Below are positions 9,506-21,332 of a stretch of 64,000 nucleotides of DNA, in pieces (positions within the stretch are counted from its first letter, which is position 1; each line of letters begins with the position of its first letter). The translations under genes and the position numbers were made by a program. Source of the stretch: Rebecca billardiae RCC1528 (Eukaryota > Haptophyta); contig OZ251245.1 of assembly GCA_965240325.2 (NCBI GenBank), positions 868,001-932,000 on the forward strand, in the 5' to 3' direction. Below the pieces are notes generated by a model that did no database searches, had not been told where the DNA came from, and was given only the letters and a program-made list of their open reading frames with translations.

Positions 9506-11427
9506 ATGGCGGCCCGTGGCCTCAACGCCATCCTGCCGGCGCCGGTGGGGGGCGGGGAGCAGGCGGACACGGGCGACGCCGCGCAAGCGCCGACGCCCGC
9601 CAAGAAGGCCATCCCCCCGTACGGCCAGCGCAAGGGATGGGTGCCGCGCTCGCAGGCCGACTTTGCCGGCGGCGGCGCTTTCCCGGAAGTGCACGTCGCG
9701 CAGTACCCGCTCGACATGGGCAAGAAGGGGAAGCAGGCGACGCAGCTCGTCTCCGTCACGACCGACGGGAACGGCAGCGTCAAATATGACGGCATCGCGC
9801 GCGTCGGGCATCGCGAGGGCCAGAAGGTGCGCGCGCGCGCGCGCCGCGCCCCTGCGCGCAAGATGGCTGCGCGGCGCTCACCGTCGCACTCGCCGCGCGC
9901 GCGCGCGCGCGCGCCGTCGCGCAGGTGTACACGTCGCTGAGCGACGCGACGGAGAAGCGCCCCGGCGACTCCGAGCTCGAGCGCCCCGACGAGGCCGCCA
10001 TCGCCGCGACCACGCAGGAGACCAAGGAGGCGCTCGAGAAGCTGGTCGAGGGGAAGATCAGCGCCGCACACAACCCGCGCGGGCTGCCCACGTCGGGCAA
10101 GGCGGCGGATCGCGCGGCGCCGACGTTCATCCGGTACACGCCCTCGGCGGGCGGCGCGGGCGCCGGCTCCGCCGGCGGCCAGCGCGTCATCCGCATGGTC
10201 GAGGCGCCCAAGGACCCGATGGAGCCGCCCAAGTTCAAGCACAAGCGCGTGCCAGGCGGCCCGCCGTCGCCGCCGGTGCCGGTGCTGCACTCGCCGCCGC
10301 GCAAGGTGACGGTGAAGGACAAGCAGGACTGGAAGATCCCGCCGGTGGTGTCCTCGTGGAAGAACGCGAAGGGGTACACCGTCCCGCTCGACAAGCGGCT
10401 CGCCGCCGACGGCCGAGGGCTGCAGGAGGTGCAGATCTCCGACAACTTTGCGAAGCTCTCCGAATCGCTGTACGTGGCCGAGCGCACGGCGCGGGAGGAG
10501 GTGGAGAAGCGAAACGCGCTGCAGAAGAAGCTGCTGATGAAGGAGAAGGCGGCGAAGGAGGAGGAGCTGCGCGCGCTGGCGCAGAAGGCGCGCACCGAGC
10601 GCGCAGCCGTCGTCGGCGCCGGGCTCGGCGCCGACGGCGGCAGCGCGCTCGGCGCCGGCGCCGGGCTCGCCGCAGTGTTCGGCGCGCCGCCGCCGCCGCC
10701 GCCCGGCGGCCCGCCGCTGCGCGCGGGCAGCCCGGGCGTGGACGGGCCGGGGCGCGAGGGGGAGGACGAGGAGGCGCGCGCGCTCGAGGCCGAGCGCGAG
10801 GAGATCCGGCGCGAGCGCAAGCGCGAGCGCGAGCGCGAGCGCAGGCTCGAGGCCTCGGGCGACGGCAAGCGCGGCAAGCTGACGCGCGAGCGCGAGCGCG
10901 ACGTGTCGGAGAAGGTGGCGCTGGGGCAGGCGGCGCCGACGACCGCCGACACGCTGTACGACCAGCGGCTGTTCAACCAGTCGCAGGGGCTCGCGTCCGG
11001 GCTGGGCGGGGACGACGACGGGTACAACATCTACGACAAGGCGCTCTTCGCCGGCGGCAGCGGCGCCAACGCCATCTACCGCCACAAGAAGGCGGACGAC
11101 GGCGGCTGGGGCGCGGACGAGGACGGAGTAGCAGCCGAGGTCGCCAAGCAGGCGCGCTTCCGGCCGGACAAGGGGTTCGCCGGCGCGGAGGGCGGCGGTG
11201 GCGGCGGCGCGGCGGGCGGCGGGCCCGTCCAGTTCGAGGCGGACAACGACCCGTTCGGTCTCAACCAGTTCCTCACAGAGGCGAGCTCCAAAGCGGCGGC
11301 GGGCGACGACGCGCGGCGCGGCGGCGGCGCGCTCGCGGCGGGCGGCGGTGGCAGCACCGGCCTCGCCGCGGAGGGCGGCAGCGGGCGCACGAGCATCGGC
11401 TTCCAGCGCGAGGGCAGCGGGCGGTGA
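9506..11427 (+). CDS. SNW1: SNW1/SKIP/Prp45 spliceosomal and transcription cofactor
   Basis: SNW1 (yeast Prp45) is a component of the activated spliceosome and a transcription coregulator. Exons are 9506-9826 and 9925-11427. The 98-nt intron (GTGCGC...GCGCAG) is phase 0, giving 607 aa. The N-terminal block IPPYGQRKGWVPRSQ and the YPLDMG element are typical. The SNW region contains DWKIPPVVSSWKNAKGYTVP and LDKRLAADGRGLQ, then FAKLSESLYVAER. A charged E/R-rich helix and the C-terminal YDQRLFNQS, IYDKALF and DPFGL blocks follow as in orthologues. The signature reads SSWKN where the family normally has SNWKN. Gly/Ala-rich inserts lengthen it compared with the 536-residue human protein. It lies downstream of two inverted repeats. 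Confidence 0.95.
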
Positions 11428-12483
11428 CGCGCCGGGGCGCAGCCGTGCCGCGGCTCGGCGCGCGGCAGCCGCCGCGGGCGCCGCCGCCCAGCGCTCGGTG
11501 CAGCAGTCTCGAGACCTGCGCGGCGGATGCGGGCGCCAGCGCGGCCGAGGTCACCGCTGCCGCTGCGCTCGACCGAGCACGCGCGCCTGCTTCATGCTGC
11601 TTCAAGCGCATGCTGCGATGTTGCGTTCGGATGCTTTGCTCGCAGCGCACAGCGCTAGCGGCCCCCGATTACCTGCGCATGCTGCGCACCCATCTGCTCT
11701 GGCAGCGTCAGGACTCCATGCCGTGTCCGCGGTCGACTCGTCTCGGGCGGACCGCGGCCGGCCGGATGCGCAGACGCGAGACGTGCTGCCGCTGGCCTCC
11801 GTCTACGCGCAGCCTACGGTCTAGACTGACTAGTCACTCGCGCCGACTGGCGCTGATGGCGGTAGTATAACTAAACTGTGCGAGGCGGAGTCAGCGGACT
11901 ACGCGGTCATCGGCGCTGTCGGCGCTGTCGGCCCCGTGCCGGCCGATGGCGATGCCGAGCGTCCGCCGTCCGGTACCGAATCTATTTTAGTATTTACGTC
12001 ATCTAAATATACTACCGATCTATATATAAAAGTGATGCCGCATCATCAATAAACATCATTAACGACGATGATCATGATCATCGATCGTCATAAGATCAGA
12101 TATTATTATTCGTCATGATTTTATTATAAATAATAATAGTATCATATATATATATAGTATTATTCTGGTGAACACAGCTTTGAACAATTTTAATTCAGCC
12201 AGGGAGACCCAGCTCCGACCCCCTTTACTTGTTGTCACCTACTGCTGTCCAAAGTAATACCGGAGTAGGAATACGAACAATGGGGCCTCGAACGTTTTTT
12301 GATTAGGCACGCCTCGGGAATCGAGAACGCATGTCGTTACCTTTTTGAGCGCGCCTCATATGGACGTCGTTGCGATTCCCACCAATTTGTTGACGCTTTT
12401 CTACGACCATCCCCTCCTATTGAGAGTGCTTTCGCCGCCGCACCGCGTGCGCTACTGCGCTCGGCACACACAATTGATTGAGT
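11428..12483. other. Intergenic with AT-rich island
   Basis: No gene is supported. Bases about 11985-12170 drop sharply in GC and include TATA-rich runs and the palindrome gatgatcatgatcatc near 12065-12082. Such islands are the main AT-rich sequence outside the microsatellites in this part of the window. Confidence 0.5.
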
Positions 12484-12795
12484 ATGACGAACGAGCTCAG
12501 CGCGCTGCTGCAGGAGGCGAAGGCCGCGCGCGACACGCAGAAAGAATGGCGCTCAGCCGGCGTGGCTCGACGACGCTGCCGGCACTCGCGCGCGCACACA
12601 CGTGCGCGACGAGGACGATCAGCTCCGCGGGCCTCCGCCGAACCCAGCGCCAGATGCCATCGTCGGCGTCGCGAGGTACTGCGCCGATCTGGCGGAGATC
12701 CAGCGGCACGTGGCGGCGATCAAGCAGCCGCAACCGCATCAGATGACGTGCACGAACGGCCTGATGGAGAACCTCGTACAACACGCCTACCATAA
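12484..12795 (+). CDS. Possible small hypothetical protein, exon structure unclear
   Basis: Two short stretches look protein-like but lie in different frames. The first starts at ATG 12484 (MTNELSALLQEAKAARDTQKEW). The second, at about 12640-12795, contains AIVGVARYCADLAEIQRHV and MTCTNGLMENLVQHAYHK. An intron between them (around 12550-12605, where GTG and CAG sites occur) would be needed. I do not recognise the protein and cannot place the end. It may be a gene fragment. Confidence 0.2.
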   Translation: MTNELSALLQEAKAARDTQKEWRSAGVARRRCRHSRAHTRARRGRSAPRASAEPSARCHRRRREVLRRSGGDPAARGGDQAAATASDDVHERPDGEPRTTRLP

Positions 12796-13474
12796 GCCAC
12801 CCGCTCGTCGACTTGCCCGACCACTACTCCGGCGCTGGCTCGTAATAATCAACGCGGGCCGCGGCCTTCGAGCCGTCACCCGCCGCCGCCCGCGGCGTGC
12901 GGTGCCATCACGGAGGTGCGTGCTCGTCGGCGCGAGCTGCAAAACACGGCATGCACACCGACGCGAGCCGCTCGTACCACGTCGTGCCCGACGGGCCGTG
13001 CTCAGCGACGGCTGCAAGTCTACTACGCTGTGCAGGTTGTGCCCTGCCTGCGCAGCTCGGCCCGCGCCTGCAGTCGCAGACCGGTGGGCCATCCGCGGTG
13101 CGTGCCGTTGCCGCGCCGTCGTGCCCGAGCGGTCGTGCGCAGCGACGACTGCATCGACGCACGCCTCGCCGTGCGCCTCGATGGGCCTAGTAGTAGCACT
13201 TGCAGAACCGCGGACGCGGTGGCGGTGCGGTGCCGCGCAGTGTCCGCGCCGCGCGCGCACGCGCCTGCGGCGCCTGCGGCGCGCCACTGGATTAGTCAAT
13301 ACCGTTAGTTAGTTAGTTAGTCAGCGCTGAACGGCCAACTCGTCCCATCGTCGTCGGGTCTGCCAGCCCTGGCAAGCTTCTCCGTCGCGTCCAAGACGCG
13401 CTGTGTTCGACCGCAGCCCCACCGCCGGGACACTAGGCCGCCAGGGCCCCCGCAGTTTTTATAATCATATTTCA
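12796..13474. other. Intergenic, no supported feature
   Basis: This GC-rich stretch has many overlapping open frames but none with family motifs. Near 13308-13322 is a short ttagttag tandem run. I see nothing else. Confidence 0.4.
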
Positions 13475-14983
13475 AACTGTGCCCTGGCGGGCGGGGGTTC
13501 GGCGGGCCGTGCCAGTGCTGTCGCAATGTTTCCTCTGCGGGTTCGCGAGTTTTCACATTCGCTCGTGGCCGTGGGTGACGAACGGACAGTCCGAGGGCGA
13601 GGACCAGTGACACCTGAAGTTCTCCCAGGCGAGTGTACACGTCCGTGCGCATCGGCGAGGCCCACACCCACGAGGGAATGTGCAGCACGCGGGGCGGGTA
13701 GGGTAGCCCGTTGTTCCGCGCGAGCGCAGGTACGCGCTGTATGAGCCGCATCTCGCCCGCGATGGTGTAATCGAGCGCCTCAGTCGCCGCCGACAAAGCC
13801 GCCAGAGTATATCGTGTGCATGTCCTCCTTCCGCCAGCCGAGAGCGGTCGTCGCGAGGATGCTTGCCGACGTCCGCTCCGGGCATGATGGGCTCGGCGCA
13901 GGTCGCGCTGACGTCGTACAAGGCCGCCACGCTGAGTACGAGCGCGTTGACGTTCGCGCGCTCATCGCTCTTCGCCTCGTGCGACAGGTCTGGTGCCCGC
14001 GTGCTCGGCGGCACGAGGAGCTGTTGGTTGTGCGCGCGCGTTCACAGCGACAGCGTGTGCCACTCGCGATCGAGAGTGGGCACGAGCTGCTCGAGCAGGC
14101 ACACGAATCGCAGCGCATCCGTCACCGGCGTGACGACGTCTGCCTCGTCCCGCAGCGCCTGCGCCATGGACGAGGATGGTGCGTCGATGTTGCATGCTCG
14201 ACGTTTCATCTTTCTGCGGATGGCATCACGGGCTTGTCTGTGTCGCGCTGCGGCGAGGGTCGCCGACTCGCAAAGACGCAGTTGCTGCCACGGCGACAGA
14301 CCCGGGAGGTGCGTCCGCTGCGCGTCGTACGCCGTTGGCGCTGCGCTTCCGTCGCATTGGTCACCGTCGACGCCATGCACGCCGGACGTGGGCTTCGGCT
14401 GAGGGACCGCGAGCGACAGTCCGGTGCGCGGATTCCGGCGATCGAGTTCAGAAGGCGCGCCAATCTTGCGTCGCGTGCGATGGCGCTTCCCGCCCGCGAG
14501 ACACCTCGTGATGAGGGCCTTTCCGCACCGAGCCCGACGCGCGGCGGTGGATCGCGCGAGGCGGTTGTCGTGCGCAGCGCTCGATACTATGGCCCGTGCG
14601 AGCGCTCGACGTGCAAGTCGGGCGAGGACCGCCCCAGGCCGCACGATCTTGTCGACGCGCCGAGCGTACCTCCAAACGCGTCGACTTTGGCCCCCGTTCG
14701 ACCTGCACGCGAGACGACGAGGGCAGCAATCGCGAATCGGGCGAAACCCCCCCTCGGGAGTCCTCGCGCGATGTCCGCGCCGGCGTTGGATCTGGCGCGC
14801 GCAGCCCACGCGCTCCGCGCCATCGGGCACTTGTTTTCGGCCGAGCGTCCCCAGTGGGAGCTGCGAGGGCGCCCGGTGGTGAGCGAAGCGATTTTCTTTT
14901 CTTGGCGAGGCGGTTTTCTTTTTTCTTTTCTTTTTCTTATCTTTTCCCCGGGCACTACAAGGGGCGGACCTACGGCCCGCCAT
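13475..14983 (-). pseudogene. Decayed copy A of an unknown gene (inverted duplicate of 22965-24446)
   Basis: This block is the reverse complement of 22965-24446, with matching ends and scattered small indels. Read on the minus strand, it contains protein-like segments in changing frames: DALRFVC...LVPTLDREWHTLSL (about 14045-14130), NVNALVLSVAALYDV...CAEPIMPGADVGK (about 13870-13960), then DMHTIYSGGFVGG (13790-13830) and PPRVLHIPSWVWAS (13660-13700). In copy A a 4-bp insertion after GFVGG creates a stop, and one putative donor GT has become AT. So this copy is probably non-functional. I do not recognise the family; the S/T-rich IPSWVW block is its most distinctive motif. Confidence 0.55.
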
Positions 14984-15968
14984 ATCAGCAGATGATTCAG
15001 ATATGATTGTCGTGCTCATCATTGTCAGCGCGCCGCGCGGTCAGCGCCGAGAATCCATCACGCCTTCCCCATATTAACTTTCTTCATCATCATGACTCAT
15101 GGCCGCACCTCCTTCATCATGGCCTCCTGCGCACCCAACTCACAACTGCGCTCGCTCTATACGGCTTAAGCTACTCGGTCGTGTCTATTTGTTGGCGCGG
15201 CTCTTGATCACGTCATCAGCATCCCGAAACCTTCTCATTCGTCAAGCATGCAGCCAGCCCCGGCCAAGCTCATTATCGTCATACCCATAGTATGTTGGTC
15301 GCCAGGGTTGATGATGTGTGCACCGGTCGTAAACAATATCTTGAATTGATGTCGTATTATCTGGTCCTACGTATCACAACCAAAAAGTTTTCTGTATGAC
15401 GATACATAATTCACCTAGTTACCGCGTGCACAGCTCCAAGGATCCTTCTCAAGACCACCGAGCCGGGGGGTGGGCAAAGGCTAGGCGAAGGGGCGGTGCG
15501 TGGCCCGCATCGCGAGCGCCCCGGCGCGTGCGCGCGGTCAGCAGAGTTTGAGCGCACGGCCAGCGCCGCCCGCGCACGGCCAGCGCCGCCCGACGGCCCC
15601 TTAGCCAACGCTCATCGCTGGCACGCGCTGGCGCACGGGCGATGCAACAATGCTCAAGCCAGCACGCACCAGCGTGGTCTGGCGCCGGCACAAAAGGCAG
15701 TCGCGCGTGCAGCAAAACCGCAACCGCGGTGTGGACACCGCACGTCCGGTCGGGAGTGCAAGCGGGGAACCATCACCGCCTACGCTTCCAGGGGCGCACC
15801 CCACCGCGACGCGCACACGCCGCCGCCGATCCACGATGACGATGATTCATAACTCACCACTGCGCGTGACCCGGTGCGTGCCAATGCCTCGTGCCTCGAT
15901 CGACGCCGCCCCTGATCACTGATGCGCGGAGTGCGCAGGCCTTGCCCGTGCCCGTGCCAGCTCCTCCG
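14984..15968. other. Intergenic upstream of LRR gene
   Basis: No gene is supported. Bases 15050-15420 are AT-richer than the surroundings. A short duplicated segment, cgcacggccagcgccgcc, occurs in tandem at about 15554-15592. Confidence 0.4.
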
Positions 15969-18900
15969 ATGGCACCTCCCTCAAGTTCGCGCGTTGCCAC
16001 ACTCGTAGCAGTCGCTATTTTCTGGGCCTCCACCGCACCGTGCGCACAGGGCACGTTGCTCGCTGACGACCCTGTGTTCAGCGACTGCCTCGACAACAAG
16101 GCCACGTGCTCCTCACTGTGCGCGCGCGAGCTGATGCCGCACGCACCGCACTGGCAAGTGTGAGGCAGGCTCAGGCGGCACGGCGCGCGCAACCAGCTCC
16201 CACGAGTGCTCACTCACTCACCGCACGCTTGTCGTGCGTGGCCTCCATCACACCATGCAGGGACCTGCGCGAAAAGGCGCTCAGTGGCAGCATCCCGACG
16301 GAGGTGGGCGAACTGACGGCTCTTACAGACATGTGCGCGCGCTGCCGCGCACACTGCCGCTGCGTGCGATCGACACGGCTGCTGCTGCTGTGCATACGCG
16401 TGCGCGTGCGCGCAATCGCAACCTTCTCCTTGCACGTCGAGCCGCCGTGTGCCTGGCCGCCCAGGGTTGCGCGACGCATGCAGTGCGCTGAGTGAGCCCG
16501 CTCCCACACTGACGCCCGCCTGCGCGTGCGCATGTGGCCCTCCACGCCTCGCAGGTACCTCTACTCCAACTCGCTCGTTGGCACCATCCCGACAGAGGTG
16601 GGCGAGCTGACGGCTCTTACGGAAATGTGCGCGCGCTGCCGCGCACACACACTGCCGCTTTGTGTGATCGACACCGCCGCTGCTGTTGTGCAAACGCGTG
16701 TGCGTGCACGCCATCGCGAGCTGCGGCTTGCGCGTCAAGCTGCCGTGTGCCTGGCCACCCAGGGTTGCGCGACGCATGCAGAGCGCTGAGCCCGCCCCCG
16801 CACTGACTGACGCCCGCCTGCGCGTGCGGACGTGGCCCTCCACGCCTCGCAGGTACCTCTACTCCAACTCGCTCGTTGGTACCATCCCGACGGAGGTGGG
16901 CGAGCTGACTGCTCTTACGGAAATGTGCGCGCGCTGCCGCGCACACTGCCGCTGCGTGTGATGATGGACACCGCTGCTGCTGCTGTGCAAACGCGTGCGC
17001 GTGCACGCCATTGCTGCCTTCTGCTTGCATGTCGAGCTATCGTGTGCCTGGCCGCCCAGGGATGCTCGTTCATGCAGTGCGCTGAACCAGCTCCCATACT
17101 GACGCCAGCCTGCCCGTGCGCACCTGGCCTTCCACGCCGTGCAGGTACCTCACCGACAACTCGCTCATTGGCACCATCCCGACTGAGGCAGGCGAACTGA
17201 CGGCTCTTATGGACATGTGCGCGCACTGCCGCGCACACTGCCGCTGCGTGCGATCGACACCGCTGCTGCTGCTGTGCCAACGCGTGCGCGTGCGCGCCAT
17301 CGCGAGCTGCAGCTTGCGCGTCAAGCTAGAGTGTGCCGCGCCGCCCAGGGTTGCTCGACCATGCAGTGCGCGGAACCAGCTCCCATACTGACGCCCGCCT
17401 GCGCGTGCGCACGTGGCCCTCCACGCCTTGCAGGGCCCTCTTCTCCAACTCGCTCGTTGGCACCATCCCGACGGAGGTGGGCGGCATGACGGCTCTTACG
17501 ATCATGTGCGCGCGCTGCCGCGCACACTGCCGCTTTGCGTGCGATCGACACCGCTGCTGCTGCTGTGCAAACGCGTGTGCGTGCACGCCATCGCGAGCTG
17601 CGGCCTGCGCTTCAAGCTGCCGTGTGCCTGGCCACCCAGGGTTGCGCGACACATGCAGAGCGCTGAACCCGCTCCCACACTGACACCCGCCTGCGCGTGC
17701 GCAAGTGGCCCTCCACGCCGTGCAGGTACCTCAACGAAAACTCGCTCGTTGGCACCATCCCGACTGCGGTGGGCGACCTGACGGCTCTTACGAAAATGTG
17801 CGCGCGCTGCCGCGCACACACACTGCCGCTTTGTGTGATCGACACCGCCGCTGCTGTTGTGCAAACGCGTGTGCGTGCACGCCATCGCGAGCTGCGGCTT
17901 GCGCTTCAAGCTGCCGTGTGCCTGGCCACCCAGGGTTGCGCTGCACATGCAGAGCGCTGAGCCAGCTCCCACACTGACACCCGCCTGCGCGTGCGCAAGT
18001 GGCCCTCCACGCCGTGCAGGTACCTCAACGACAACTCGCTCGTTGGCACCATCCCGACGGCGGTGGGCGACCTGACCGCTCTTACGGAAATGTGCGCGCG
18101 CTGCCGCGCACACACACTGCCGCTTTGTGTGATCGACACCGCCGCTGCTGTGCAGACGCGTCGCACGCCATCGCGAGCTCTTGCTTGCGCGTCGAACTGC
18201 CGTTTACCGCGCCGCCCAGGGTTGCTCGACACATGCAGAGCGCTGAGCCAGTTCACACACTGACGCCCGCCTGCGCGTGCGGACTTGGCCCTCCACGCCT
18301 TGCAGGCGCCTCTTCACCACCACGCTCGGTGGCACCATCCCGACGGAGGTGGGCGACCTGACTGCTCTTGACGCAATGTGCGCGCGCTGCCGCGCAGGCG
18401 CGCACAGTTCCGCTGCATTCGATCGACACCGCCGCTGCTGTGCAGACGCGTCGCACGCAATCGCGAGCTGTGGCTTGCGCGTCAGACTGCCGTGTGCCGC
18501 GCCGCCCAGGGTTGCTCGGCGCATGCAGAGCGCCGAGCCAATTCCCACACTGACGCCCGCCTGCGCGTGCGCACGTGGCTCTCCACGCCGTGCAGGTACC
18601 TCTACGAAAACTCGCTCTCTGGCACCATCCCGACGGAGGTGGGCGGCATGACGGCTCTTGCGATCATGTGCGCGCGTTGCCGCGCACACTGCCGCTGCGT
18701 GCGATCGACACCGCTGCTGCTGCTGTGCAAGCGCGTGCGCGTGCGCGCAATCGCGAGCTGAGGCTTGCGCGTCAAGCTGCCGTGTGCCGCGCCGCCCAGG
18801 GTTGCTCGACGCATGCAGAGCGCTGAGCCCCCTCCCACACTGACGCCCGCCTGCGCGTGCGCACGTGGCCCTCCACGCTGTGCAGGTTCCTCTACGACAA

Positions 18901-20308
18901 CTCGCTTTCTGGCACAGTCCCGACGGATGTGGGCAGCATGACGGCTCTTGCAACCATGTGCGCGAGCTGCCGCGCACACTGCCGCTGCGTGCGATCGACA
19001 CCTCTGCTGCTGCTGTGCAAACGCGTGCGCGTGCGCGCAGGGTTGCTCGACGCATGCAGAGCGCTGAGCCCGCTCCCACGCTCCCGCCCGCCTGCGCGTG
19101 CGCACGTGGCCCTCCACGCCGTGCAGGTACCTCAACGACAACTCGCTCGTTGCTGGCACCATCCCGACGGAGGTGGGCGGCATGACGGCTCTTGCAACCA
19201 TGTGCGCGCGCTGCCGCGCACACTGCCGCTGATGAAATCGAGATACCTCTGCTACCGGCTGCTGTGCAACTGCGTGCGCGTGCGCGCGAGCGCAAGCTAC
19301 TGCTTGCTTCTCGCGCATGCACGAGGCCAGTCAGCAGCCACACGTGTGGAGTTGGTTGGGAGAGCAGATGCTACCAGGCCTGCCAGCGAGGATGGCCCCG
19401 CGCGAGGCAGAAGGCTCACTCGCCTGCAACGTATGTCTGCCCGACGTGTGTTGCGTGTGTCCTCCCTCTGATCTGTTGTGGCTGCAGGGGTGTTGCAGGC
19501 ACGAGCATGTGGGGCGGCATCCATGGCTACACAGCGGTAACTCCGGCTGAGCTCCCAGACTTCCCACCGCCCTCACCGCCTCCGTCGCCGCCGCCCTCGC
19601 CGCCGCCGTCGTCGCCGCCTCCCTCGCCGCCGCCCTCGCCGCCGCCCTCGCCGCCGCCCTCGCCGCCGCCCTCGCCGCCTCCTTCGCTGCCGCCCTCGCC
19701 GCCGCCGTCGCCGCCTCAGTCGCCGCCGCCCTCGCCGCCGCCGCCGCCGCCCTCACCGCCACCGCTGGCCATCTGTGGCGCCACTTGCTTCTTTGTGGTA
19801 TGCGCAGCTCTGCCAGCGTTGCTGCGTTGCCGGGCGTCCGCCTGGTACCGCCTGTGCACTCTCACCAGCACCGGGCGATAGCGACCATATGCTGTGGCGG
19901 GCGCGCATTGTGCGCTCTCAACACACCCGCGCCCATCATCCACTTTGACGCGCCCCGCTGACCACAATGCCACTGCCTGCCTGCCTTCGTGTGCCCTGCT
20001 GCTGCGGCGTGCGCCGGCGCCCGCCTCACCACCAGGCTGCCCTCTCGGGGCGCCGGCTGATCAAGTACGCGCTGTGCAGAATGCAAGGTGGCTGCGTGGA
20101 GCAGCCATTGTCGCTCCTCGGCAGCCGTCAGCTAGCAGCGTTGGTGATGGGCGACGAAGAGGACGGCGTTGAGGGCACGATGTCCACGGCTGCTGAAGCT
20201 GCTGCCGCGACGGCATGGATTGCGCTGACGGCGGCCGCTGTCGTGTCCGCCGTGGTCATTCGGAGCCGCCAGCGCAACCCAGGGCTGGGCTGGCGTTACA
20301 CTCCGTGA
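15969..20308 (+). CDS. LRR receptor-like membrane protein, one LRR per exon
   Basis: My gene model has 13 exons. Exon 1 (15969-16117) encodes a signal peptide (VATLVAVAIFWASTAPCAQG) and a Cys-containing cap. Eleven exons follow at 16261, 16555, 16853, 17145, 17434, 17726, 18020, 18306, 18596, 18886 and 19127. Each is 72 nt (the last 75) and encodes one plant-type LRR such as LYSNSLVGTIPTEVGELTAL. All have phase-2 boundaries, GTGCGCGC donors and GCAG acceptors, so any exon can be lost or gained in frame. Exon 12 (19488-19797) encodes a Ser-Pro-Pro-Pro stalk. Exon 13 (20036-20308) gives a hydrophobic span (TAWIALTAAAVVSAVVI) and a short basic tail. The total is 1,527 nt, an exact codon multiple (508 aa). 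The last splice is the least certain; without it the frame ends at 19881. Likely a cell-surface recognition or wall protein; no kinase domain is present. Confidence 0.8.
16118..19201 (+). repeat. Tandem array of about 290-bp intron+LRR-exon units
   Basis: Successive LRR exon starts are spaced 294, 298, 292, 289, 292, 294, 286, 290, 290 and 241 bp. Introns are as similar to one another as exons: each opens gtgcgcgcgctgccgcgcac, contains gtgcgatcgacaccgctgctg-like text and ends ccacgc(c/t)(g/t)(t/c)gcag. This shows duplication of whole genomic units and homogenisation rather than selection on LRRs alone. The last interval has lost about 50 bp of intron. Confidence 0.92.
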
Positions 20309-21332
20309 CGTCACATAACTACGGCATGGCCTCCGATTGCTTTCCCGCTCGCCGCGGCACTGCCAGGTCCCAGTGCGCCCTCCGACCATCAAGCGCCTGG
20401 TGGACTACCTTTGTGGTACCACCATGACCACGACGCTCACCCGGCTCAAGTATAGGTGGCGGTGTTGTCCGACTGTCCGAGACTGGGCACCAGTCCTCGG
20501 TGACACCGTCGTCCCATGCACGAGTCGCTGGTAAGTTTATACGCTTCTACCCGCACGCGTACCGGCGGGGGCGGCGGGGGCACGATCTGGCGCACTATCT
20601 TGGCCAGTCCAGAGCCCCAAACCCTGCGGGTTTGGTGGGGCTGCCGACTGCATCCATTCGTGACTTGTGACAGATCCGTCCGCTCGCCATCAGGGGCGGT
20701 CGACTTAGTTAGCCCCGCCTGGTCCGGGTCGCTTCCGGTGGACCCGTATCGCCCACACGCGCGGTAGGACGAAGCACCAGCGCTATGCTTCGTCTTCTGA
20801 GTCACGTCCCATGGCAGTCTGCTAACGACATTATAACTATATATATATATATATATATAAAGGACGACGACATATATTACTATAGCTCTGCCTGACCTTG
20901 CATGGGTTGGAAGGCGCGGACGCATTCTATGTCGGTCTGCTGCGCACTCTGCAACATTGACCGCTGACGCTTGCTGCCGTTGCACATACCACGTCGTTAA
21001 ATATATGACCGCGTTCCGCGGTCCTTCCGTAGAACCAACGCAGTTATTCGGGGCCCGCGGTGCACCCTCCGTCGGCTGCTGTCTCAGTCGGACATGTGCG
21101 TAACAGTTCGTTCGCCTGAGCTGCCGCCCACCGGGCCGGCTGGCCGAGCAGCGGACTGTCGTCGCCGGCGGGCCGCCGCGCGGGGAAGCGGCCGCCGCGG
21201 GGCGGCGCGCGCGCGCAGGGCAGGGCGAGAGGCGCCGCGCGGCGCGGGCCGGCGCGTGCGCGCGTGCGGGCGCACCTGCTTGAGGTGCTCGCGCGGCGCC
21301 ATTCGCTCGACGACGGGCCGCTGGTCGCTCAC
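20309..21332. other. Intergenic with microsatellite and LINE-like 3'-end relic
   Basis: No gene is supported. A short (TA)n lies at about 20836-20862. Bases about 20945-21005 (...ttgctgccgttgcacataccacgtcgtta) are a diverged copy of the repeated 3' end found at 54.9, 57.1 and 61.1 kb. Confidence 0.5.

Noticed and set aside
16118-19201. CRISPR-like array
   Set aside because: The unit is about 290 bp and contains an exon with splice sites in a eukaryotic genome. There are no short direct repeats with unique spacers.
19560-19770. Independent proline-rich (extensin) gene
   Set aside because: The SPPP tract continues in phase from the LRR exons through a good acceptor at 19487, so it is the stalk of the LRR protein.
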